From: Megaustenia siamemsis
Lineage: Eukaryota; Mollusca; Gastropoda; Stylommatophora; Ariophantidae
Length of the DNA: 64,000 nt
Assembly: GCA_032433765.1 (NCBI GenBank)
Contig: JAVIAB010000160.1
Span: 18,389,549 to 18,453,548 of the forward strand
Reading direction: 5' to 3'
The position numbers were made by a program, and so were the translations under genes. Every line of letters starts with the position of its first letter. Position 1 is the first letter of the stretch. Below the pieces are notes generated by a model. That model was not told where the DNA came from and made no database searches. It worked only from the letters and a program-made list of their open reading frames with translations. This document shows, piece by piece, positions 45,170 through 56,173 of the stretch.

Positions 45170-45486
45170 ACTTTAAAGGTAAATTACGAGAATTGAACCG
45201 GCGTCTTAGCACGCGAGTTTCCACCCATATGTGCTCGGCCGCATATCCAGAAATGTTCGGAGATTTCTGGATAGTGTCGTCTCAAGCATCGAAACCCAGA
45301 TGCGAAGCGACCTTCCTCACCTTCCCAAGGTAATACCCTGGTACCCATTTCTGCCAACGGCTGGGTCGACAGTGGGGGTATTTTTTTTTTTCCAACCACA
45401 CTACTCGCAACGGGAATCGAACACGGGTTGTCCGAACGTCGGTAGTCCAGTCAGGTGGTTTTCCCAACTATGCTACCGAGGTACCC
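45170..45486 (-). mobile_element. S6 tRNA-derived SINE
   Basis: On minus the head reads GGTACCTCGGTAGCATAG (A box), then CCCGTGTTCGATTCCCG (B box). The body contains CCCACTGTCGACCCAGC, GGGTACCAGGG and CGAGCACATATGGGTGG. The second copy at 52306-52640 aligns throughout. No TSD identified. Confidence 0.88.
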
Positions 45487-45597
45487 AATTGTTAGTGAAT
45501 TTAAAACTATATACAGAAAGTGTGAACAAATTAAATTACAAAATAGAGGATACACTATCTACGTTTTTCAGACCAAAACATCCTGAGCGGCAGTTTT

Positions 45598-48362
45598 GGA
45601 GACCTGGTTGTCTCTCTTACTTTTCTACCCAGGTAAACTGAAGTTATAACTGGGAGACCTGGTTGTCTCTCTTACTTTTCTACCCAGGTAAATTGAAGTT
45701 ATAACTGGGGACCTGGTTGTCTCTCTTACTTTTCTACCCAGGTAAACTGAAGTTATAATTGGGGAGACCTGGTTGTCTCTCTTACTTTTCTACCCAGGTA
45801 AACTGAAGTTATAACTGGGAGACCTGGTTGTCTCTCTTACTTTTCTACCCAGGTAAATTGAAGTTATAACTGGGGACCTGGTTGTCTCTCTTACTTTTCT
45901 ACCCAGGTAAACTGAAGTTATAATTGGGGAGACCTGGTTGTCTCTCTTACTTTTCTACCCAGGTAAACTGAAGTTATAACTGGGAGACCTGGTTGTCTCT
46001 CTTACTTTTCTACCCAGGTAAACTGAAGTTATAACTGGGAGACCTGGTTGTCTCTCTTACTTTTCTACCCAGGTAAACTGAAGTTATAACTGGGGACCTG
46101 GTTGTCTCTCTTACTTTTCTACCCAGGTAAACTGAAGTTATAATTGGGAGACCTGGTTGTCTCTCTTTCCTCTACCCAGGTAAACTGAAGCTATAACTGG
46201 GGACCTGGTTGTCTCTCTTTCCTCTACCCAGGTAAACTGAAGCTACAACTAGGAGACCTGGTTGTCTCTCTTTCCTCTACCCAGGTAAACTGAAGCTACA
46301 ACTGGGGACCTGGTTGTCTCTCTTTCCTCTACCCAGGTAAACTGATGCTACAACTAGGAGACCTGGTTGTCTCTCTTTCCTCTACCCAGGTAAACTAAAG
46401 CTACAACTAGGAGACCTGGTTGTCTCTCTTTCCTCTACCCAGGTAAACTGAAGCTACAACTAGGAGACCTGGTTGTCTCTCTTTCCTCTACCCAGGTAAA
46501 CTGATGCTACAACTAGGAGACCTGGTTGTCTCTCTTTCCTCTACCCAGGTAAACTAAAGCTACAACTAGGAGACCTGGTTGTCTCTCTTTTCTCGACACC
46601 TACCAACCTGGGTAAGCTGGAGCTACAACTAGGAGACCTGGTTGTCTCTCTTTTCTCGACACCTACCAACCTGGGTAAGCTGGAGCTACAACTAGGAGAC
46701 CTGGTTGTCTCTCTTTTCTCGACACCTACCAACCTGGGTAAGCTGGAGCTACAACTAGGAGACCTGGTTGTCTCTCTTTTCTCGACACCTACCAACCTGG
46801 GTAAGCTGGAGCTACAACTAGGAGACCTGGTTGTCTCTCTTTTCTCGACACCTACCAACCTGGGTAAGCTGGAGCTACAACTAGGAGACCTGGTTGTCTC
46901 TCTTTTCTCGACACCTACCAACCTGGGTAAGCTGGAGCTACAACTAGGAGACCTGGTTGTCTCTCTTTTCTCGACACCTACCAACCTGGGTAAGCTGGAG
47001 CTACAACTAGGAGACCTGGTTGTCTCTCTTTCCTCTACCCAGGTAAGCTGGAGCTACAACTAGGAGACCTGGTTGTCTCTCTTTTCTCGACACCTACCAA
47101 CCTGGGTAAGCTGGAGCTACAACTAGGAGACCTGGTTGTCTCTCTTTTCTCGACACCTACCAACCTGGGTAAGCTGGAGCTACAACTAGGAGACCTGGTT
47201 GTCTCTCTTTTCTCGACACCTACCAACCTGGGTAAGCTGGAGCTACAACTAGGAGACCTGGTTGTCTCTCTTTTCTCGACACCTACCAACCTGGGTAAGC
47301 TGGAGCTACAACTAGGAGACCTGGTTGTCTCTCTTTTCTCGACACCTACCAACCTGGGTAAGCTGGAGCTACAACTAGGAGACCTGGTTGTCTCTCTTTT
47401 CTCGACACCTACCAACCTGGGTAAGCTGGAGCTACAACTAGGAGACCTGGTTGTCTCTCTTTTCTCGACACCTACCAACCTGGGTAAGCTGGAGCTACAA
47501 CTAGGAGACCTGGTTGTCTCTCTTTTCTCGACACCTACCAACCTGGGTAAGCTGGAGCTACAACTAGGAGACCTGGTTGTCTCTCTTTTCTCGACACCTA
47601 CCAACCTGGGTAAGCTGGAGCTACAACTAGGAGACCTGGTTGTCTCTCTTTCCTCTACCCAGGTAAGCTGGAGCTACAACTAGGAGACCTGGTTGTCTCT
47701 CTTTCCTCTACCCAGGTAAACTAAAGCTACAACTAGGAGACCTGGTTGTCTCTCTTTTCTCGACACCTACCAACCTGGGTAAGCTGGAGCTACAACTAGG
47801 AGACCTGGTTGTCTCTCTTTTCTCGACACCTACCAACCTGGGTAAGCTGGAGCTACAACTAGGAGACCTGGTTGTCTCTCTTTTCTCGACACCTACCAAC
47901 CTGGGTAAGCTGGAGCTACAACTAGGAGACCTGGTTGTCTCTCTTTTCTCGACACCTACCAACCTGGGTAAGCTGGAGCTACAACTAGGAGACCTGGTTG
48001 TCTCTCTTTTCTCGACACCTACCAACCTGGGTAAGCTGGAGCTACAACTAGGAGACCTGGTTGTCTCTCTTTTCTCGACACCTACCAACCTGGGTAAGCT
48101 GGAGCTACAACTAGGAGACCTGGTTGTCTCTCTTTTCTCGACACCTACCAACCTGGGTAAGCTGGAGCTACAACTAGGAGACCTGGTTGTCTCTCTTTTC
48201 TCGACACCTACCAACCTGGGTAAGCTGGAGCTACAACTAGGAGACCTGGTTGTCTCTCTTTTCTCGACACCTACCAACCTGGGTAAGCTGGAGCTACAAC
48301 TAGGAGACCTGGTTGTCTCTCTTTTCTCGACACCTACCAACCTGGGTAAGCTGGAGCTACAA
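45598..48362. repeat. 53/55/63-bp composite minisatellite, about 47 copies
   Basis: All units start GAGACCTGGTTGTCTCTCTT. Block 1 (45598-46165) has 55-bp units with ACTTTTCTACCCAGGTAAAC. Block 2 (46165-46590) has 53-bp units with TCCTCTACCCAGGTAAACTG. Block 3 (46590-48362) has 26 units of 63 bp with TTCTCGACACCTACCAACCT then GGGTAAGCTGG, plus three 53-bp units near 47010, 47640 and 47690. Minus frames of 147-265 codons exist because 63 is a multiple of three. CAG|GTAA junctions are discussed under findings. Confidence 0.97.
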
Positions 48363-48650
48363 TCGGGAGTCCATTTTGGCTCATGCGAAGACAGCATGTC
48401 AGAAAATGAAAAACGTCTTATGCAACAAGTCTGTGTCAATAGAAGTGAGAAAAAAAGTTCATCGGCACTATATACAGGCAATTCTGACATATGGAAGCGA
48501 ATCATGGACAGTAGAGAAACAAATGAAAAGACGATTAAAAGCCAATGATGGGATTTCTCTGAAGAATGTTGAAAGTTCCCCGGATATCTGAAAAGACGAA
48601 TGAGGACATTCTCAAAGAGGCCAACACAAAAACGGAGTTACGGTTAAATC
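48362..48650 (+). pseudogene. LINE-b internal fragment
   Basis: From the last array unit the sequence becomes LINE-b: ILAHAKTACQKMKNVLCNKS, IEVRKKVHRHYIQAIL, TYGSESWTVEKQMKRRLKAN, then a shift at MGFL and the KVPRIS-type end. Upstream of, and complementary to, the part kept at 21813-22174. The 63-bp array directly abuts it. Confidence 0.85.
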
Positions 48651-48900
48651 TTTAAGTAATTGATAGCCGACACAAATTTGAACGACGTGTCCGTTCAATA
48701 GGCCTTCACCAGGAGCAAACAAACAACACACACACACAGAAATGTAAGTAAATAAAACTAGTCGCACAAAGCTAACTAATAAGAAGCATCCAAAACAAAA
48801 AAATAATTTCTAACTAGTCAGAGAAATAGTCCGCATTTTGAGCGTTGTGTCCAGGACCTTAATTGAAGCTGTCAACAGGAGAGAAATAATAATAAACGAA

Positions 48901-49087
48901 TATTATTATAGAGGGAAACTTCTGAGGCGAAAAGCAGCGAATCAATTCAGAAGAAGAGGTATGTTTACAGCACTCGGAAAAGATGACAAATAATCAACAA
49001 CAGAAGAAAAAAAACAAAGAACAATATATGGTCCGAAGCAGGATCGAACCCGTACTCCTTGGCACAGCGCTTTGCCACGAAAAGCCA
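48901..49087 (-). mobile_element. S5 SINE-like element
   Basis: TATTATTATAGAGGGAAAC, AATCAACAACAGAAGAAA, AACAATATATGGTCCGAAGC, then GGATCGAACCCGTACTCC (B box on minus) and TTTGCCACGAAAAGCC. Confidence 0.85.
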
Positions 49088-49594
49088 AACCTAGGGAACA
49101 CTTTCAACTCATCTAAATGTCGGCAGGTCTAGGTGTGACGGTTACAAATGGCTGTTGTACCGTGAACCAGCAGGTATCAGGAAATAATACACAGCCAGAG
49201 ATAGCTGCCAGGAGGTTTATATACCCCCCCCCCCTTTTTTTTCCATCCACCACATACAGTGGATGTTTGTGTGTGGTCAACGTATTCTAGGACATGCTCA
49301 ACTATTCTTTCCATAATGATAAGTTCTGTGAGTCCGGACAGGTAAATGTGATGAGTCAACCTGGTAATTAATACACACCTGCCATGAACAGGACAGATGA
49401 CATCCAAAGGTCTCCTAAACACTACACAACAGAAAATGGAGTTCAGCTTTTGTCTTAAACTTTACATAGAGTTCTAGACATTTCTAGAAGAAAAGTGGAG
49501 TAGTGGTTGGATAGTTAACTCCTTCCTAATTGCTTTCCTCCCATGAAAATACGTCAGGTACCCTTTTATGATACTTGGTGGATCCCGAGAACTT
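49088..49594. other. No gene recognised
   Basis: Unassigned. Short C-run and T-run near 49206-49222. Confidence 0.4.
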
Positions 49595-49757
49595 TTCAGT
49601 TACACATTTTTTCCCCCACAAATGGCACATTTTTCGGACTAATTCCTTGGTTCACCTAGCCTCTAAAAATGAGTGCCATCGATTTTTCTGGGAAGTAAAG
49701 GCGGCCTGGCGTGATACCGATCACATCATCAAAAAGTGTACCGTGGTCAATTTGTAT
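49595..49757 (+). mobile_element. S2 variant-subfamily fragment
   Basis: TTGGTTCACCTAGCCTC, AAAATGAGTGCCATCGATTT, GTAAAGGCGGCCTGGCGTGA and ATACCGATCACATCATC follow the 28478 variant. Head missing or too decayed to place. Confidence 0.75.
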
Positions 49758-49912
49758 ATATCTTCTTCTTATTTCCTTCCTCATTTGTCTTTCATCGTCG
49801 AGGGGTGATCTAATTTGCGGTCTTTTGCTCTTCTGGTAACCTCTGCTGCAGTTATGTTTCCTAGTGCTTCTAATGTTCAATCCATCCATCTTTTTCGTGG
49901 TCGACCACAATT
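49758..49912 (-). pseudogene. LINE-f 3' fragment
   Basis: Plus-strand text TCTTCTTCTTATTTCC, TTTCATCGTCGAGGGGTGAT, TTTGCGGTCTTTTGC and CCATCTTTTTCGTGGTCG is the reversed LINE-f end. Confidence 0.82.
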
Positions 49913-50033
49913 GTTATATATGCGAAGCAATAACTTCAAGGGGTCCGAATATGCTATGGAATAAAGGTTAATTACTCAGCGTTTTGAAACCAGAAGGGAA
50001 AGAAACAAATAAAAGTGCTCTGTAAAACATTTG

Positions 50034-50069
<36 letters not shown>

Positions 50070-50334
50070 GGGGTTGAGTAAAACCCTAAACACAGTACAA
50101 CCAGATCAACGTTGATCAACATCTCTACCCATCCATGTAGTCATATAAAAAAAAAAAAATAAACTATTACCCTCAGAGTGAGCAAGCGTCTGGTTTTCTG
50201 CAAACGAGCGGGTGTTTCGGGTCGAAGGTTAAAGAAAATTGAGACCTCGTCACGCGCTCTGTGTGAGATCAAGTCGCCGAGGTTAGTTCAATGGGGTGGG
50301 AATATATCATGATGCAAGCGAATTTATGTAGCAC
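49913..50334. other. No gene; (GA)n microsatellite
   Basis: A GA run at about 50036-50067 and an A-run near 50147-50158 in otherwise unassigned sequence. Confidence 0.6.
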
Positions 50335-51356
50335 AGCAGGGTAGATAGAGTTAACGGTCGTCACTGGATAGATAGAGTTAACGATCGTCACTGGGTAGAT
50401 AGAGTTAACGGTCGTCACTGGGTAGATCGAGATAAAGATCGTCACTGGGTAGATAGAGTTAACGGTCGTCATTGGGTAGATAGATTTAACGGTCATCACT
50501 GGGTATATAGAGTTAAAGGTCGTCACTGGGCAGATAGAGTTAACGGTCGTCACTGGGTTGATAGAGTTAACGATGGTCACTGGGTAGATAGAGTTAACGG
50601 TCGTCACTGGGTAGATAGAGTTAACGGTCGTCACTGGGTAGATCGAGATAAAGATCGTCACTGGGTAGATAGAGTTAACGGTCGTCACTGGGTAGATAGA
50701 GTTAACGGTCGTCATTGGGTAGATAGATTTAACGGTTATCACTGGGTATATAGAGTTAAAGGTCGTCACTGGGTAGATAGAGTTAACGGTCGTCATTGGG
50801 TAGATAGATTTAACGGTCATCACTGGGTATATAGAGTTAAAGGTCGTCACTGGGCAGATAGAGTTAACGGTCGTCACTGGGTTGATAGAGTTAACGATGG
50901 TCACTGGGTAGATAGAGTTAACGGTCGGCACTGGGTAGATAGAGTTAACGGTCGTCACTGGGTAGATCGAGATAAAGATCGTCACTGGGTAGATAGAGTT
51001 AACGGTCGTCACTGGGTAGATAGAGTTAACGGTCGTCATTGGGTAGATAGATTTAACGGTCATCACTGGGTATATAGAGTTAAAGGTCGTCACTGGGTAA
51101 ATAGAGTTAACGGTCGTCACTGGGTAGATAGAGTTAACGATCGTCGCTGGGTAGATAGAGTTAACGGTCGTCACTGGGTAGATAGAGTTAACGGTCATCA
51201 CTGGGTAGATAGAGTTAAAGGTCGTCACTGGGTAGATAGAGTTAACGATCGTCACTGGGTAAATAGAGTTAACGATCGTCACTGGGTAGATAGAGTTAAA
51301 GGTCGTCACTGGGTATATAGTGTTAAAGGTCGTTAACTCTATCTACCCAGTGACGA
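50335..51356. repeat. 27-bp minisatellite, about 37 copies, ending in an inverted unit
   Basis: Unit GGGTAGATAGAGTTAACGG then TCGTCACT. On minus it reads nine residues containing PVTTVNSIY, open for 346 codons (51309-50269). A marked variant (GATCGAGATAAAGATCG) recurs at 50425, 50641 and 50965, eight and twelve units apart. The last unit is followed by its own reverse complement (GTTAACTCTATCTACCCAGT, about 51332-51356). Confidence 0.95.
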
Positions 51357-51950
51357 CTCTATCTTACTCTATCACTCTCTATCTCTCTTTATCTATCTCT
51401 ACCTCTCTAACTCTGTCTTTCTCATCAGGTTAGAGATGCTTTCCACTATGCTGTATCTTTTCTCCAGCCGCCAGGTCGAAGTTCTTTTCCAGATCTTCAT
51501 GTTGTCACCACAACTTGTTGTCGAGAACAACAACAACAACAAACAATGTGACGTCCGCTAACATTTTTATTATTCATTAATCCAGAGCCTGGCAATCTTA
51601 AACGAAGACATACATCATTGTTTAAACAGGATGTCAGTCTATGGCTTGCCTGTAAACGAGCTAATATTGGCGGAACAGTACAGCACATAATGACCGTCAG
51701 TAGGTAACAAATGCTGTAAGATTGTTAACCCGGATGTTTTCAGGCGAATATCAAACATGAGTTTTGTGATGTTTTTGTTGTTGTCTGCAACGTTAACTAT
51801 ACAACATATTTGAAGTGCATTATTACCTTATATGTGTTGCCTTTGTTGTTTGCTCTCAAGTGCTTCAACGGTCATTTTGTTGTTTTAATTAAGGAAATCA
51901 TTTATGTTTGCCCATTCTTATCTAGTGTAAACTGTTCTGTTTCAGGCCTT
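51357..51950. other. No gene recognised
   Basis: A short CTCTATCT-rich stretch (51357-51420), then unassigned sequence with an ACAACA run at 51527-51543. Confidence 0.4.
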
Positions 51951-51954
51951 CTTC

Positions 51955-52280
51955 TGGAGGCAAAGGCGCGCCACACAGCAGCAGATCTGGAAGTTGTTTA
52001 GCGACCCACAGCTGATGGATTACGCTAGGATCAGTGAACCAGAACCATCCAGACTCTGCTCCACCTCTCCGTGATGCCTCTAGTAACAGACTAACCTGTC
52101 TAGTGTGGCCAAGCGAGTAGGGATTGAAGAGGGAAGTCGGATGTGTTGGGCTGAAAGGCGCAAATATCACAGTTATACTGCAAACCACAAAACAACGCAG
52201 ACACGCCCACTTAACGTCCTTTTAAGGGCGGATGACGAAGAGGTATACACTTTTAATTATCGGACGAACGCTAGTAAGCA
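51955..52280 (-). mobile_element. S3 dispersed repeat, near full length
   Basis: Starts GGAGGCAAAGGCGCGCC and ends ATCGGACGAACGCTAGTAAG. Reverse complement of the 6003-6345 type over its length. Confidence 0.87.
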
Positions 52281-52305
52281 GGGAAGACATTATTGTTTTA
52301 ACAGT

Positions 52306-52640
52306 AAAAGTAAAGGTAAAGGTAAAGCACGAGACTTGAATCGCGTCATAGCATGCGAGTTTTCACCCATATGTCCTCGGCCGCCTATCTAGAAATGTTC
52401 GAAGACTTCTGAGCAGCGTCGCTTCAAGCATCGAAACTCACGATACGAAGTGGCATTCCTCATCTTCCCAGAGTATTACCCTGGTACCCATTTCTAACAG
52501 CGGCTGAGTCGACCGCGGGGGTATTTTTTGTTTGCCAACCACGAGTGTAATTCACACTGCTTCCAGCGGGAATCGAACACGGGTTGTCCGAACCTCGGTA
52601 GCCCAGTCAGGTGGTGCTCCCAACTAGACTACCGAGGCCC
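52306..52640 (-). mobile_element. S6 tRNA-derived SINE
   Basis: Minus-strand head GGGGCCTCGGTAGTCTAG (A box) and CCCGTGTTCGATTCCCG (B box), body as at 45170. The 3' end on minus shows short ACTTTTACTGT-type repeats (plus: AGTAAAAGTAAAGGTAAAGG). Confidence 0.9.
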
Positions 52641-52664
52641 CAAGTTTTTTACCAGTGCTTCTGC

Positions 52665-52875
52665 TTAATCTTTCTCCTCCTCTTCTTCCTCCTCCTCCTT
52701 CTCCTCCACCTCCTCTTTTTCTTCTCTTGCGTCTTCTTCCGCCTTTCGAGTTTTTCTTCCTTTTCAAATTCTTCTTCTTCCTTTTCGTCGTCCTCGACGT
52801 TGTGGACGATATTTTCGTTTTTCTGCGTGCTCTTTTTCTCTTTACCTTTTTCATCTTCATCTTCCTTTTATTGTT
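52665..52875. repeat. TTC/TCC-rich pyrimidine tract
   Basis: Degenerate CTTCTTCCTCCTCCTCC stretch following the S6 head end. Confidence 0.85.
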
Positions 52876-52962
52876 TTCTAGTTCGTCTGTCTGTTCTTCT
52901 TAATGTACTTCTTTTTATGAGTTCTCCAGGCTAGTCCTTCAAATAACTTTAAATTGGTGTGT

Positions 52963-53236
52963 ATATCTATTTTTTGTCCTTTCGAGCCGAAGACGGCACA
53001 TAGGGCAGAACCATAATCTCAAAAACAGAAACCTTGCGTGCCAAAGTGGCACATATTGCAGAGATCACTGCTTCTAAAATATATGGCGCTGTTTCCATAA
53101 CAATACTTTTTACAATGACAGCTTGTCAAGCCATCGATCAACCTCCTTAGTCGCCTCTTACGACATGCCTGGAAGGTCACAGTGTCACTATTCTTTACTT
53201 CCCTCATAATGAGGCCCCGGTAACACACAGGAAACA
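52963..53236 (-). mobile_element. S7 short element with 72-codon frame
   Basis: About 270 bp, same two ends as 56183-56456. The minus strand is open for 72 codons (53237-53019) and includes RGLIMREVKNSDTVTFQACR and KRRLRRLIDGLTSCHCKKYC. Its 3' end on minus (CTTCGGCTCGAAAGGAC) resembles the LINE-a tail. No tRNA-like promoter seen. Confidence 0.8.
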
Positions 53237-53589
53237 TGTGTGTATAAGTTGTGCTTTATTACAAACCGCGATATACGTGTTTCAGTCCAGAACTTCAGCG
53301 TGCAGTTTTTGGGCACCACGTTACCTTCAATTTTCTATCCACCTCCCCACGTCCCTTTTTTTCTGTTTTGCTGATTCGCCTGCCTTCACAGAGAGGTGGA
53401 TCTGGTAACCAGTTCTGTTTATTTCATACACAAACGGTCAGCAATGTTTTGATGACTTCATTTATCCCAAGTGCTGTTGAGTTCTCTTGGTACAACTAGT
53501 AAATAAAACAATCCCGTAAAGTCTCAGTAAGATTGATATTATTTTCGGTCCCTGTTACGTCATATTCAGCGACTTTCAGCCTAATGTAC
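53237..53589. other. No gene recognised
   Basis: Unassigned sequence. No feature supported. Confidence 0.4.
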
Positions 53590-54130
53590 GTGTAACGTCT
53601 ACTTCTTTCCTTCCTCATTTGCCTTTCAGCGCCGAAGGGATATAATTTGTGGTCTTTTGCTTTTCTCTTCGCTTCTGCTGCTGTTATGCTTCCTAGTGCT
53701 TCTAATATTCCATCGATCCGTCTTTTCTGTGGTCGTCCCTTGGGCCTGGTGTTCTCGCTACGTTTACTGAAAGCTTGTTGTATCGTGTTTTGATATTTCT
53801 GCTTTTGTCACGTGGCCAAATCGTTTTATTTCTTGTTTCTTTATATATTCTATGGCGAAGGTTATTCTTAGTTTTTTTTTCTCTCATTTCTTCATTTCTG
53901 ATCTTATCCTCAGGCTGTTTCCTATCATCCGTTTAACATATTTCATCTCAGTAGAGGTTGTTTTTCTTATTGTTCTTGCATCTAGACTCCAGGGCTGACA
54001 TTTAGCAGTACAACGTTGGAATGAAAGTTGTATTGCAAAGTGCCCGTTTTGCCTCTAGAATTATTTCCTTATTGGACAATAGTGGTAATGACTGAAATGT
54101 GATTTGACAAGCTTTGTTGAAATCTTGAGT
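53590..54130 (-). pseudogene. LINE-f 3' region
   Basis: Contiguous LINE-f end without the insertions seen at 10967 and 29979, so the best guide to the intact layout: GCGCCGAAGGGATATAATTT, TCCATCGATCCGTC, GTCACGTGGCCAAATCG, CATCTCAGTAGAGGTTG and TTGTATTGCAAAGTGCCCG. Frames are broken. Confidence 0.85.
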
Positions 54131-54394
54131 CTATCTCTGCTGTTTACATGTAACCTCTCTGATTGCTAAGTCGTTGCACATTGGGAGTGCTTGGAAGAAG
54201 AAAAGGCTGATTTCTGATGAGTGATAACCTAATAACAGTCTTAGCGAAGTTAAAAGTAGTGAAATTAGTTGTACTTTGGGATGAGAGATGGCGCGGGTTT
54301 ACTTTCTTCAGAAAAAGGCCCTGACCTTTGTTTTATTTCTTAATATATGTGACAAATTTACTGTATATTGTGGTGGCATATTTTGACATTTTTA

Positions 54395-54945
54395 AAGTAG
54401 AGATGTCAGATGCAGAATGACCCAAGCAAAAACTGCTTTCCAAAACATGAGGAAGATATTGTGTAGTCCATTGTTTGAGAATAGAAACTTAAAAAAGTTC
54501 TTAAATGTTATGTAGACCCAGTCTGAAAGTATGGATGTGAATCATGGACAATAGGACAACAGATAAGAAAATCACTGGAAGTTGTAGAAATGTGGTTTTA
54601 CAGAAGAATGTTGAGAATACCATGGACAGCTAAGAAGAGTAATGAAAACGTTCTGCAAGAGGACAAAGCAAAAAGAGAGTTAATTTTCTATATTAGGAAG
54701 AAACAATCATCATTTTTTGCCCATGTAATGAGAAGAGAACAGCTGGAATATATTATAACAACTGGGAAAATTGAGGGACGAAGAGATAGAGGGAAGCAAA
54801 GAAAAAATATACCAGACAGCTTAAAAAAGAATGGCTTGGCAGAAGGTCAACAACAGAAATGATAAATAACTGTCGAGATCGAAAGTTGTGGAGTGACATA
54901 ATCACCTAGGCCTGCAGGCAAGGCACTTGATGATGAAGATGAATG
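54395..54945 (+). pseudogene. LINE-c 3' end
   Basis: Encodes WTIGQQIRKSLEVVEM, then WFYRRMLRIPWTAKKSNENV, FFAHVMRREQLEYIITTGKI and RGKQRKNIPDSL, closing with TTGATGATGAAGATG. Upstream frames (ATGCAGAATGACCCAAGC) are shifted. No clear TSD. Confidence 0.88.
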
Positions 54946-54949
54946 TAGA

Positions 54950-55269
54950 AAATGACTCACTATCTCATCGTCTTATTATTTAATTGATTTGTAAAATCCA
55001 ATAAAAAAACACAAACAATTCATTTTGTTTTCGCTTTTGCATATGTTTGAGAACAGACTGATGTCGACATTGAAGCGCGGTAACTAGACGCAGTTCCACC
55101 TAGCACCTGACAGCTTATATATATTCCTTCAATAGATGGATGATTGATCAGGCAAGATACTGAGAAAGCCAAATTTGTGACGTTGTTTTTCGCTTCCGTT
55201 TTCTGGCGTCTATTATCTTGTAACTGAGACATCGTTTCCGTTGAGAATGCTAATTATCTAGACTGGCTT
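54950..55269. other. No gene recognised
   Basis: Unassigned spacer. No feature supported. Confidence 0.4.
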
Positions 55270-55900
55270 AGTGCTTTGGGATCGATAGGGAACGGCAAAA
55301 CCGGTACTCAAAATGCATTGCTGAGGTGTGGATATTTTTTTCGGTCTGAAGGTCTAGAATATTACAGTTGTACGGCAAACCACGTTCTATCTATCTATCT
55401 ATTGACCTTTCGAGCCGTAGCCGGCCCATAGGGCGTATACCAAGATACTCCTTCTCTTATATGAATTTTTGTTCTAGTAGTTTTCAATTCTTTTAAATAT
55501 ATTTTATCAAATCTCGCCATTTGTCTCTGTTCTGTGCAATCAGCTCTATCTCATTGAGGGAGCCGAATCCTGCTGCTCTTGCCTCTCTCATCAATGTTCT
55601 TCTCAGTGTCTCTATGGGTCGTGGTACACCCAGCCCTAAATGGGTACCGGATTTTTTTTCTTAGAAAGTAAAGCGGCACGGGCGTAATACCGACCACATT
55701 GCCCCAAAAATCATGTGCTGAAGGTCTGTAAAATGTATGGTCACTAACACCATATTCCCTTTACGCCACTTGGCGTGAAGGAAGGACTTTACTACTTTAC
55801 TTTTTACCGCAAACCACAACGCATACATGTCCACTAAACGTCTTTCCAATATCGGATAACGAAGAGTTCTAACGATTCCTTCAGACATCGGGTGAACATG
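55270..55900 (-). mobile_element. S3 copy split by a chimeric insertion
   Basis: S3 left part 55270-55383 (GATCGATAGGGAACG, GCGGTACGG-like body, TACAGTTGTACGGCAAACCA) and right part 55809-55900 (CCGCAAACCACAACGCATAC, ATCGGGTGAACATGAG). GCAAACCAC is repeated at 55375-55383 and 55809-55817, the TSD of the insert. Confidence 0.85.
55384..55808. mobile_element. Head-to-head LINE-a / S2 chimeric insertion
   Basis: Left half (55384-55620) is the LINE-a 3' end on minus with its TCTATCTATCTATTG tail outward. Right half (55622-55805) is a 5'-truncated S2 on plus with its CTTTACTACTTTAC tail outward. Both 5' ends meet at about 55620, and a single 9-bp TSD flanks the whole. Confidence 0.88.
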
Positions 55901-56173
55901 AGCAGAGAAGTATTTTTTTCGAACATTTATAAAATATCCCAGTCTTCAGGTCTTGTTTTGTCACGGGAACTTAGAAAGCTGCAGAACATCGGAGCTACTT
56001 ACTTTTTCTCCCATTGAAAGCTTTAATTTCACAAATTATTTGTGTTCAAACTGGACAATGTTTTTATAGTTGAAAAATACGAGCTTTAAATAATAACAAA
56101 CATGTAGAACAATACATATCCCTGATATTTTCATTTGTCAGATAAGAGGTACAATTTATGAAAAGAAGTTACC

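Noticed and set aside
46541..48505. Minus-strand frames of 147-265 codons with 21-residue repeats
   Set aside because: Follow from a 63-bp unit divisible by three. Flanks are array or LINE-b antisense. Treated as a non-coding minisatellite.
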